Below are positions 12,298 to 22,600 of a stretch of 64,000 nucleotides of DNA, piece by piece; position 1 is the stretch's first letter, and every line of letters starts with the position of its first letter. This DNA is from Thinopyrum elongatum. Taxonomy: Eukaryota > Streptophyta > Magnoliopsida > Poales > Poaceae. The notes below the pieces were generated by a model. The model searched no databases and had not been told where the DNA came from. It saw nothing but the letters and a program-made list of their open reading frames with translations. The stretch lies in contig CM022302.1 of the NCBI GenBank assembly GCA_011799875.1, forward strand, positions 526,518,228-526,582,227. The letters are read 5' to 3'. Position numbers and translations under genes: made by a program.

Positions 12298-13890
12298 TGA
12301 TGCCTGCTAGAACTACGTCGGTATTTCCCCAAAGAGGAAGGGATGATGCAGCACAGCGACGGTAGGTATTTCCCTCAGTGATGAGACCAAGGTTATCGAA
12401 CCAGTAGGAGAACCACGCAACACTACGTGAACGGCACCTGCACACAAATAACAAATACTCGCAACCCGACGTATTAAAGGGGTTGTCAATCCCTTTCGTA
12501 CAACGGCGCCAGAGATGGCTAGTGGACGGGAGTAAGTTGTAATAGATTGGATAAATAGATCTCGAATAAATGCAAAATAAAATAAAGTGTAGCAAGGTAT
12601 TTTTGGGTTTTTGGAAATATAGATCTGAAAACAAAAGCAAATAAAAATAGATCGCAACGGCAAATATATTAAAAAAGAGACCCGTGGGCCGTAGGTTTCA
12701 CTAGTGGCTTCTCTCGAGAAAAATAGCAAACAGTGGGAAAACAATTACAGTTGGGCAATTGATAGAACTTCAAATACTCATGATGATATCCAGGCAATGA
12801 TCATTATATAGGCATCACGTCCAAGATTAGTGGACCGACTCCTGCCTGCATCTACTACTATTACTCCACACATCGACAGCTATCCAGCATGCATCTAGTG
12901 TATTAAGTTCATGGAAAAACGGACTAATGCAATAAGAACGATGACATGATGTAGACAAGATCTATTTATGTAGAAATAGACCCCATCTTGTTATCCTTAA
13001 TAGCAACGATACATACGTGTCGTTTTCCTTTCTGTCACTGGGATCAAGCACCGTAAGATCGAACCTATTACAAAGCACCTCTTCCCATTGCAAGATAAAT
13101 AGATCAAGTTGGTCAAACAAAACCCAAATATCGGAGAAGAAATACGAGGCTATAAGCAATCATGCATATAAGAGATCAAAGAAGACTCAAATGACTTTCA
13201 TGGATAAAAACATAGATCTGATCATAAACTCAAAGTTCATCGGATCCCAACAAACACACCGCAAAAAGAGTTACATCATATGGATCTCCAAGAGACCATT
13301 GTATTGAGAATCAAACGAGAGAGAGAAAGCCATCTAGCTACTAACTACGGACCCGTAGGTCTACAAAGAACTACTCACGCATCATCGGAGAGGCACCAAT
13401 GGACATGATGAACCCCTCCGAGATGGTGTCTAGATTGGATCTGCTGTTTCTGGAACTTGCGTTGGCTGGAATTGATTTTCGTCGACTCCCCTAGGGTTTC
13501 TGGAATATTGGGGGTATTTATAGAGCAAAGAGGCGGTGCAGGAGGCGGCCGAGGTGGGCACAATCCACCTAGGTGCGCCTGGGCCTCCAGGCGTGCCCTG
13601 GTGGGTTGTACTCCCCTCGGAGCACCCCCAGGTGCTTCTCTGGCCCACTGGATGCCTTCTGGTCCAAAAAAATCCACAAAAAGTTTCGCTGCATTTGGAC
13701 TCCGTTTGGTATTGATTTCCTGCGATGTAAAAAACATGCAGAAAACAGCAACTGGCACTGGGAACTATGTCAATAGGTTAGTACCAAAAAATGATATAAA
13801 ACGACTATAAAATGATTGTAAAACATCCAAGAATGATAATATAACAGCATGGAACAATCAAAAATTGTAGATACGTTGGAGACGTATCAG
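12298..13890 (-). repeat. 3' LTR of E4
   Basis: The plus-strand ends are TGATGCCTGCTAG and GACGTATCA. The neighbouring bases on the right (GCATCCCCAAGCTTAATTCC) are the complement of the polypurine tract, which fixes orientation as minus. The LTR closely matches 30413-31986, with small indels. Confidence 0.9.
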
Positions 13891-14368
13891 CATCCCCAAG
13901 CTTAATTCCTGCTCGTCCTCGAGTAGGTAAATGATAAAAACAGAATTTTTGATGTGGAATGCTGCCTAACATGTTCATCACGTATTCTTTTCTTTATAGC
14001 ATGGACATTTGGACTTTTATATGGTTCAAAGCAATAGTCTAGTTTTGACATGATAACTTAAATACTCAAGCATATCAACAAGCAACCATGTCTTTCAAAA
14101 TATCAAAGCTAAAATAAGTTATCCCTAGCCCATTATGCTCAATCATTGATCCATTCATGAAACACACTCGCATATTAGCTACACCCAATGCTAAAGTACG
14201 ATCATAGTGCCCCTTAGTTGGTGCTTTATAAGAGAAGATGGAGACTCAAAATAAAAATTGCATAAAGTAAAAGAAAGGCCCTTCGCGGAGGGAAGTAGGG
14301 ATTTGTAGAGGTGCCAGAGCTCAAAGCTTAAATTGAGAGATAAAAACATTTTGGGAGGTATACTTTTC
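13891..14368 (-). other. E4 internal sequence left of E5
   Basis: This is the end of the E4 internal region next to its 3' LTR: the purine tract complement followed by AT-rich non-coding sequence. It ends with the left TSD copy of E5 (TTTTC, 14364-14368). No gene is visible. Confidence 0.8.
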
Positions 14369-16020
14369 TGTAACACCCCCTGTATTAAGCTACAGTGATC
14401 CCCCTTTTGATGAGGCCATGTCATCATGATTAATAGTGCACAATCATCATTAGCATCATATTGCATTTCAACTCCTAAGCCAAATTCAAATTTAAATGAA
14501 AGTGGAATATAAAAGTTGTCCAACATAGAAACTAAAATGTCAGATAAATAACAAATATTCCAGAGGCTATTCTAAAATTGAAACCAACATCATTGGAATT
14601 GGATAAGTGACTCGAACAACCTCAAACAGTGGATAAAGATAATATTTAATAACCATTTATTAAATCTGAAATAAATATGGAATTATGTTTTGTCCAAACT
14701 AATTTTAGGTGTTAAGGAATAATGCACTGGTATTTATGAAATAGGTCACACTTTTTACAAAAACCATTTGGGGCCTAAACATTTAACAGTAGAGAAAAGA
14801 GAATAAAGAAAAGGAAAAAGAAACAGAAAAGAAAAAAAAAGAGCAACACCCCCCCCCACCCCCCCCCCCCCCCCCCCGACTGGGCCTCGGCCCAGCAAGC
14901 CACCGGGCGCCAGGCCGGCCCAGCCGGCGCCTACTAGCCGGCCACCCCCGGCCAAACCCTAACCTACCCCCGATTCCCCCCTCCCCTCGTTTTCTCCTCT
15001 CCCCCCCCCCCCATCTGGATCGGGCGCAGGCCCGATCCCGTCCGCCTCGTCGTCGACGCCGCTCGCCGACGCCGCCCCGTCGCCGCCTCCCCCTCGTCAG
15101 CCCCCACCTCCCGATCCAGATCGGGATCGGGATCGCGGGAAAGACCCCGTCCCTCGGTCGCGCGACGACCGCCGCGCCTCGCCGTCGCCGTTGGACGCCG
15201 CCGCCCGGATCCCGCTCTCCCTCGCCGGCCTGCTCCCTCGACGCCGCTCGCCCCGACGCGCCCGACGCCCGCCTCGCCCTGCCGCACGACGCCACCGCCC
15301 GGAGCTCTCCCTCGCCGGTCTGCTCGTCTACGTCGCCCGCTTGTCCCCGCCGGCCTGCCTCCCCGTCGCCAGTCCCCGTCGACCACCCCGACCCCGCTGC
15401 CCCGTCCCTACGGATCCCGGTGAGGCCTCGGGCCTCTCCCCCCTCCTGCTCGCGCACGCGCCCGCGCGCACCGCAGCCTCGCCGCGCTCTGCCGCACGCG
15501 CGCGCGCGCCGCCCACTGCCCTCGCACGCGCGCCCGCGTCGCTCCTCGCCGCCAACCGCCCGCTCCGGCCCCCCCCCGCTTCGCCTCCGTGCGACCGCCG
15601 CCCGCTGCCGCTCCAGCCACCGCGCTGCCGCCCGCGGCCGCTCCAGCCACCGCGCCGCCGCCCCGCCTCCGGCCCTGCCGTGGCCTCGCCGGCACCCGCG
15701 CCCGCCGACCGCCCGTGCGTCCCCTTTTGGGCACCGGACATGTCCGGTCCCGAAAGGGGCATGCCCCGGACGTGTCCGCCCCTGGGCCACTGCCCAGTGG
15801 GGCCCGAACCCCTGTGACGCTGACGAATGGGGCCCACGGCCCAGAAACAGTTTTAAGAAAATAGAAATAGAAATAAATAATTAAAATAATTAAAATAATT
15901 AAAATAATTAATTAATTAATTAATTAATTAATTAATTAGTTAATTAATCCTGATTAGGTTAATCTAATTAACTGATTAGTGTTAATTAAACAGTAATTAG
16001 TAATCAACTTAATTAACTGC

Positions 16021-16050
16021 TGACGTCAGCATGATGTCATGCTGACGTCA
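16021..16050. promoter_or_regulatory. Twin TGACGTCA palindromes in the E5 5' LTR
   Basis: TGACGTCA occurs at 16021-16028 and again at 16043-16050, with the imperfect relative ATGATGTCAT between them. TGACG and TGACGTCA are core binding sites for plant bZIP TGA factors (as-1/C-box type), active in salicylic-acid and stress responses. The pair is preserved in the 3' LTR at 25076-25083 and 25098-25105. Location upstream of the LTR exons would suit a promoter or enhancer. Binding is inferred from sequence only. Confidence 0.5.
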
Positions 16051-16438
16051 TCAATTACTGTTTCGGATAATGTTGAATTAAATAATTAATTAAAATTTCA
16101 GAAATTAATAAAAACTTTAGAAAATCATATTAAATAAACCGTAACTCCGATGAAAATACTTTGTACATGAAACTTGCTCAGAACGACGATACGAACCCGA
16201 ATACATCCTCCGTATTCCCGTCAGATGCCCGCAGCTATGAGAACGTTGAACAATTAGACCGATTTCGATAAATGAATAGTGTCCAACCCTAATTAAATAA
16301 ATCCGAATAAATTCCTAAATTAACTAAATCGCTTAGTTAGGCTGTATTTCACCCTGGCCCTGCGTTTAGACATGTCATGCATCCCTGTTGCATTATTGCC
16401 GTGTGTTTACTGTTTCTCCCCCCTCTTCTCTTCGGTAG

Positions 16439-16513
16439 ACTACGAGACCGACGCAGCTGCTGGTGCCCCGACCGACTACGTTGTTGACGACCCCTACTTG
16501 CCAGAGCAACCAG
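16439..16513 (+). other. Exon-like segment A in the E5 LTR
   Basis: A strong pyrimidine tract ending TTCGGTAG precedes position 16439, and the 75-nt segment reads open as YETDAAAGAPTDYVVDDPYL and onward. It ends CAACCAG before GCAAGCC, which could be a GC-type splice donor. Ending in phase 1, it would join in frame to exon C at 17838. The same sequence is in the 3' LTR (from about 25495), and a related donor region (GACAGGCAAGCA) is at the right edge of the window in E9. Confidence 0.4.
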
Positions 16514-17837
16514 GCAAGCCCCCCCCTTGATCACCAGATATCGCCTATTCTCCTCTATACTGCTTGCATTAGAGTAGTGTAGCATGTTACTGCTTTCCGT
16601 TAATCCTAGTCTGATGCATAGCCTGACACTGTTGCTACATTTGTTGATACCTTACCTGCAATCCTAAATGCCTAGTGTAGGATGCTAGTTTATCATCATT
16701 GGCCCTGCATTCTTGTCAGTCTGCCTTGCTATACTATCGGGCCGTGATCACTCGGGAGGTGATCACGGGTTATACTATACATATATACATACTATACAAA
16801 TGGTGACTAAAGTCGGGTCGGCTCGAAGAGTACCCGCGAGTGATTCACGGATTGGGGGCTGAAAGGACCTTTGTCCCAATGGCCCTTTGAGTGGATCTTT
16901 GTGGCGAAGCGACAGGGCAGGTTGAGACCACCTAGGAGACAGGTGGGCCAGGCCCTGGTCGGCGTTCGCGTTTACTTCATAATAACACGTTTAACGAGAT
17001 TGGATATTTGATCTGAGTCTGGCCACTGGCCTATACGCACTAACCAACTACGCGGGAGTAGTTATGGGTATCCCGGCGTCGTGGTATCAGCTGAAGCCTT
17101 CTTGACGTCAGCGACTGAGCGGCGCGCGCCGTGTTGGACCGCGCTAACGTAACCGCCGTGATCGTGTGGGTTGCTAGGTCTGCTCGCGGCCGCGTACGCA
17201 ACGTGCAGGAGCGCACTGGGCGATGGGCCCAGACCCCAGAGTGCCTAGGATTAGTCCGGCGTGCTGACCTCTCTGTTGAGCCTAGGTGGGGCTGCGACGT
17301 GTGGATCTTCCGAGGCCGGGCATGACCCAGAAAAGTGTGTCCGGCCAAAGGGGATCGAGCGTGTTGGGGAATATGTGGTGCACCCCTGCAGGGAAGTTTA
17401 TCTATTCGAATAGCCGTGTCCCTCGGTAAAAGGACGACCCGGAGTTGTATTCCGACCTCATGACAACTAGAAATGGATACTTAATAAAACACACCCTTAC
17501 AAGTGACAGATATAACCCGGTGGTCGCTCTCTCGCATGGTGGCGACGAGAGGACCGACGGGTAGGATTATGCTATACGTTGTTGTTTGGTTAACTTCCAA
17601 CTAATCTCTTCTATTGCTTCAAGATGGAGGCTGCCAGAAGCGTAGTCTTCGACAGGACTAGCTATCCCCCTCTTATTCTGGCATTCTGCAGTTCAGTCCA
17701 CCGATATTGCCTCTTTACACATATACCATGCATATGTAGTATAGATCCTTGCTTGCGAGTACTTTGGATGAGTACTCACGGTTGCTTTCCCCCTCCTTTT
17801 CCCCCCCTTTTCCCTTCTTGCTGGTTGTCGCAACCAG

Positions 17838-17932
17838 ATGCTGGAGCCCAGGAGCCAGACGCCACCTTCGACGACTACTACCACCAGGACGGAGCCTACT
17901 ACTACGTCCAGGACGCCGACGACCAGGAGTAG
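17838..17932 (+). other. Exon-like segment C in the E5 LTR (acidic, Tyr-rich C-terminus)
   Basis: A long pyrimidine tract followed by GTCGCAACCAG gives a good splice acceptor. In phase 1 the exon encodes an acidic Tyr-rich peptide containing DDYY, AYYY and ending DDQE, then TAG. The copy in the 3' LTR (26892-26986) is identical in structure. The distant E9 LTR has the same acceptor phase, DDY and YYYY core, DDQE end and stop at 62278-62381, with length changes in whole codons. This suggests a real short protein made from LTR transcripts; no function is recognised. Confidence 0.5.
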
Positions 17933-18232
17933 TTAGGAGGATCCCAGGCAGGAGGCCCTGCGCCTATTCGATCTGTTGTATCCCTGTTTGTGCTAGCCAT
18001 CTTATGGCACCTTGTTTAACCTATGTTTGTACTCAGATATTGTTGCTTCCGCTGACTCGTCTATGATCGAGCATTTGTATTCGAGCCCTCGTGGCCCTTG
18101 GCTTGTATTATGATGCTTGTATGACTTATTTATGTTTTAGAGTTGTGTTGTGATATCTTCCCGTGAGTCCCTGATCTTGATCGTACACGTTTGCGTGCAT
18201 GATTAGTGTACGATCGAGCCGGGGGCGCCACA

Positions 18233-18627
18233 AGTTGGTATCAGAGCCGATTGCCTGTAGGAATCCCCCTTTCCAATTCCTTGGCCGAAGTTGAGTCTAG
18301 ACAAAGAAAACCGTTCTACTAACTTGGCTGTGTGGCTTACGGGCCCACATTGCCAACTGGGTGGTATTAGGATCTTTTATTCCTCGTCTATACTCTGGGA
18401 CTCTGATCTCTCTTCTACTCGGGTTAAATGAAGTTTACTAATGCCGACACTTAGGATCTCGTAAATTCTGTCTACCCGGAGAGCTGGATATCTGTGCGAT
18501 TTCCCTGTCGTTGATCTGATTAGTCTGATAATCATTTTCCTTTCCATTGTTTTGTTTAACCTTTCTCTCCGAGTTGTGTTAAACCTCTTATTGTCGTTTG
18601 ACAAACCTGAATTTCCTCTATTTTCAG
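18233..18627 (+). other. E5 leader with tRNA-iMet primer binding site
   Basis: TGGTATCAGAGCC at 18236-18248, three bases after the LTR, is the standard initiator-Met-tRNA primer site of plant retroelements. The rest of the leader has no clear gene and ends in CTATTTTCAG, a canonical 3' splice site placed exactly before the ATG of the next ORF. Confidence 0.85.
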
Positions 18628-19398
18628 ATGGACCGTTTGTTTCCACCGCGTCCTACGACACAGCTTGTGCTTCGCACTTGGGCTCGTAATACCCCTGGGT
18701 TTCCAGCTGTCCTGATCGCTCTCATGACCCGACTTGGCTACCGTTGGTACCCTGAGTACTTGGTTTATGAGGTTTACCGCGAGTTCAACCAGGAACAGTA
18801 CTATGCTGAAGTTCGGATTTATGATCAGCAGAACAACTCAGACACCGAGCTACACCTTTTTCACGGATTAGGCGTGACGATTGAGATGGCAGTCCATGAT
18901 GCCGCCTACTCCGCTGTCGTACGTCTACGAGGGGAGCACAATGCTATCTTGGATGACTCCGAGTTCCGATACATTCCGTATGCCCCTGCTGGAGATGCTA
19001 CCGGATACTACACGGCTATCTGTGCCCCGTACGAGCCTCGTCGCTACGACCCGCGCGTTCTGATTCAGTGCACTCAGGCTCTGGATCGCACTGTTCGGGC
19101 TCTTGCCGTCGAGTTGGTTGCCACTCGAGCACGTCTCTACGATGCTATGATGCAGTTGCTGCCCGCTGTTCATGCAGGGATACATCCGGAGCACATCCTT
19201 TATCCGCGCAGGACTCAGATGTATGCTGGTATTGACTGGCCTATTGTTGGGGGTCACACACCGACACGTGGACCTCTTCTTACAGCTCGAGACCGGGTTC
19301 TGCATCAGAGTGCACATGGAGCACAGGATCTTTCTGCGACGAACATTCGTCGTCCGCACTCGCAGCTACCCCGATACAGTGGTTCTCTCCGACGTTGA
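18628..19398 (+). CDS. E5 extra ORF upstream of gag, dsRNA-binding-like fold (256 aa)
   Basis: The ORF starts MDRLFPPRP and is not Gag. Residues 25-101 follow the helix-strand-strand-strand-helix layout of a double-stranded-RNA-binding domain: FPAVLIALMTRLG (helix 1), YLVYEVYREF and YYAEVRIYD (strands), LHLFHGLG (strand 3 and turn), then TIEMAVHDAAYSAVVRLR (helix 2). The helix-2 pattern A-x-x-D-A-A-x-x-A-V-x-x-L is typical, but the Lys residues (KKxAK) that contact RNA in classical domains are absent. The remainder (about 105-256) is unassigned, with a helical stretch near 150-190. The start is the ATG immediately after a splice-acceptor-like CAG. It could alternatively be a particle or regulatory protein without RNA binding. 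Confidence 0.6.
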   Translation: MDRLFPPRPTTQLVLRTWARNTPGFPAVLIALMTRLGYRWYPEYLVYEVYREFNQEQYYAEVRIYDQQNNSDTELHLFHGLGVTIEMAVHDAAYSAVVRLRGEHNAILDDSEFRYIPYAPAGDATGYYTAICAPYEPRRYDPRVLIQCTQALDRTVRALAVELVATRARLYDAMMQLLPAVHAGIHPEHILYPRRTQMYAGIDWPIVGGHTPTRGPLLTARDRVLHQSAHGAQDLSATNIRRPHSQLPRYSGSLRR

Positions 19399-19650
19399 TG
19401 TAGCCTTTGCTATCTCTCGTTGTGTACTTCCTTACCGCGTGCCTGCGCGCCGCCTAGTATGTCTAGCTTTTGATTTGCGCCGTTATGCTGTCCGCTTGTA
19501 CCCGACGTTGTGTATGGATCTGTATGTCTTAATCGACTACTTTTATGTATTTGATGCACTGCTTAAACTATTGTCGAGTTACATCATGCTTGTCGCTAAG
19601 CACTCGTGCTTGCTTTTACTAAACTACCCCCCCTGTTGAAAATTAGCAGG
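19399..19650 (+). other. E5 spacer between the extra ORF and gag-pol
   Basis: These 252 bp have no convincing gene. The stretch ends with CCTGTTGAAAATTAGCAG followed by the gag ATG at 19651. TTAGCAG is a plausible 3' splice site, so both E5 ORFs have an acceptor-like sequence just before their start codons. Confidence 0.6.
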
Positions 19651-22600
19651 ATGGTTAGACCCGCTGGTCGTGGTCGTGGCCGTGGTGTCAACGGTCCACC
19701 ACCGCCGAACTATATGGCTGGAATGATGCAGCAATTTGAACTGCAACGTCAGTTCATGCAAGGGATCATGGATCAGTTTCCTCGTCCCAATATGAACCAG
19801 TATCCGGGCCCAGGGACCTTGCAGGACTTTATGCGCCTCAACCCAACCGTCTACCGCGGCTCAACTCAGCCCCTGGATGCGGATGACTGGCTTCGCGACA
19901 TCACCTATGAGTTGGAATCTGGTGGCGTTGCCCCTGCAAACTATGTCACCTTCGCCTCCTTCTTTCTCAAGGGCCCCGCTGCTCAATGGTGGGACAGCCA
20001 CAGGGGCACTCAACCAGCTGGCACAGTCATCACTTGGCCGGATTTCCAAGCTGCCTTCCGTGCCCGTTTCATTCCCCAGGGAATCATGGACCGGAAGAAG
20101 CAAGAGTTCCGCAACCTCACCCAGGGCAACAAGACAGTGGAAGCTTATCAGCGGGAGTTTCTGGAATTATCCCGCTATGCTGAAGAAGACATTCCCACTG
20201 ATGCTCGCCGTCAGGAAAGGTTTCGCGAAGGACTTCAAGCTGACATCAAGCTAGCGCTCCTTGTGCATGAATTTGATAATTTCTCCATCTTGGTGAACAA
20301 GGCTATCCAGGTCGAGACTGGTCTGCAGGCACACCAGGGATCTCTTAGGCGCAACCGTGACACTGGTTCATCTTCGAGCCAGCCTGCACAGAAGCGTCGG
20401 ATCTGGATTCCAAACAGCGTGTACCGTCCAGCTGCACCTGCTCCAAGACGGTCCTATACTGCACCACGCCTGCCTCCACCACCTAGGCAGCCAGGACTTC
20501 CAGCTCCACCACCCCGAGCTCCTGCTCCTAATCCCAATGATAGTCTGTGCTACAAGTGTGGGCAGCCAGGTCATTTTTCCAGGAACTGCATTCAAAACCA
20601 GAACCAACTGGCACTTCCTGCAACTGGCCGTAGGAACAATCAGCCTCGCAACAACAATGCCAAGTCTTATGGGCGTATTCAGGCCAACCACACCGATTTC
20701 AATGAAGCTCAGGACCAGCCTGCCACCGTGATGGGTACTCTCCTTGTTAATTCAGTACCAGCTTCTGTTTTATTTGATTCGGGAGCATCGCATTCATTCA
20801 TGTCCGAAGAATTTGCATACAAACACGACATTAAATGTGAGGTCATGAACACTGCAATAGTAATACACACCCCCGCGGGTCAATGTCAAACCTCCATGGG
20901 TAGCAACGACGTCACCGTTGAAATTGAAGGGCTGGAGTTTCACGCCTCCCCTTTCATACTAAAGTCTTGTAGTATCGACCTCATTCTCGGAATGGATTGG
21001 TTGAAAGCGCATACTGCTTCTATAGTTTGCGCCACGAAGATCGTCCATCTTCTACACCCTTCTGATGAAATAATAAGCTACCAGGCTCAAATCATCCAAA
21101 ATGCCAAGGCGAGGCTTTATGCCTTGAATGCGTTAAACGCATCACCACTTGAAGGCATCGAGAGCATTCCAGTTGTTCGCGAATTCCAAGGTGTTTTCCC
21201 AGAAGAACTCCCAGGGATACCCCCTGCTCGAGCTGTCGAATTTGTCATCGACTTGAAACCAGGCACCACTCCTATCGCCAAGCGACCCTACAAGATGCCG
21301 CCGCATGAACTCCTTGAACTTAAGGAGGAAATCGACGCTTCACTTCGTAAGGGTTTCATTCGCCCAAGTTCCTCTGCTTGGGGAGCACCTTCTCTCTTTG
21401 TCAGGAAGAAGGATGGATCAAACCGATTGGTCCAAGATTACCGTCCTATTAACCAAGCAACTATCCAGAACAAATATCCCCTTCCTCGGATAAACGATCT
21501 GTATGATCAACTGGCGGGTTCATCAGTGTTCTCTAAACTCGACTTAAGGTTGGGTTACCACCAGATCCGTGTTCGTGAAGAGGATATCCCAAAGACCGCC
21601 TTCGTTACTCGATATGGCTCATACGAGTACACTGTCATGTCATTCGGTTTAACCAATGCTCCCGCCACATTCTCCCGCCTGATGAATTATATATTCATGG
21701 AATACCTTGACAAGTTCGTCGTGGTTTACTTGGATGATATCCTAGTATACTCCAAGAACAAAGAGGAACATGCTGAACATCTTCGACTTGTTCTGGAGAA
21801 ACTTCGAGAGCATCAACTATATGCTAAGTTTTCCAAGTGTGAATTTTGGCTTCCCGAAGTAACATACCTTGGGCATGTCATCTCCAAGGATGGTATTGCC
21901 GTCAACCCCGAGCGAGTTCAGGCTATTCTTGATTGGGCTCCTCCAAAGAACGTCAGGCAAGTTCGAAGTTTTCTCGGACTCGCCAGCTATTGCCGTCGAT
22001 TTGTCGAGAACTTCTCCAAGATCGCCAAGCCCCTGACTAACCTGCTTCATAAAGGCGTCAAGTTCGATTGGACGGAAAAGTGTCAGGAAAGTTTCCAGAC
22101 GCTCAAAGACAAGCTGACTTCTGCCCCAGTGCTTGCCCCTCCTGATTCCCAGAAGGATTTTGTCATCTATTGTGATGCATCCCGTCAAGGATTAGGCGGT
22201 GTCCTAATGCAAGACCGCAGAGTAATTGCTTATGCTTCGCTTCAATTGCGTCCGCACGAAGAGAATTACCCAGTACATGACCTCGAGCTTGCTGCCGTCA
22301 TCCATGCACTAAAACAGTGGCGACATTACCTTCTCGGTAATCGTTGCGAGATCTACACCGATCATCAAAGTCTGAAGTATCTGTTCACTCAGCCAGACCT
22401 GAACCTCCGTCAACAGAGATGGATGGAGACCGTAGCGGATTTTAACTTGGGTATTTCTTATACCCCTGGCAAGGCTAATGTAATGGCCGATGCCTTGAGC
22501 CGCAAGTCTTATTGCAGTCACCTCCAGTTTCACGAAGTTCAACCTTCGCTTATTGAAGAATTCAGAAAGCTGAATCTCCACATTGTTCCTCCTGGAGCAC

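Larger units (their letters stand above)
14369..18232 (+). repeat. 5' LTR of E5 (3864 bp)
   Basis: Starts TGTAACACCCCC and ends GCGCCACA directly before the primer site. It contains a very GC-rich block (about 14850-15830) bounded by C-runs, a TTAA microsatellite (about 15880-15945), two TGACGTCA palindromes (16021-16050), a perfect 10-bp-stem hairpin (16742-16768) and two exon-like segments (16439-16513 and 17838-17932). Overlapping GC-rich ORFs in 15191-15884 lie in several frames on both strands and are not treated as genes. Confidence 0.9.

Noticed and set aside
15191..15884. Long overlapping open frames in the GC-rich part of the E5 LTR on both strands.
   Set aside because: All six frames are open for similar distances because of extreme GC content; the region is absent from the 3' LTR and has no domain.
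17040..17348. Open frames on both strands at 17040-17348 and the same at 26096-26656 in the E5 LTRs.
   Set aside because: They lie between the predicted exons, lack conserved domains, and are present twice only because LTRs are duplicated.
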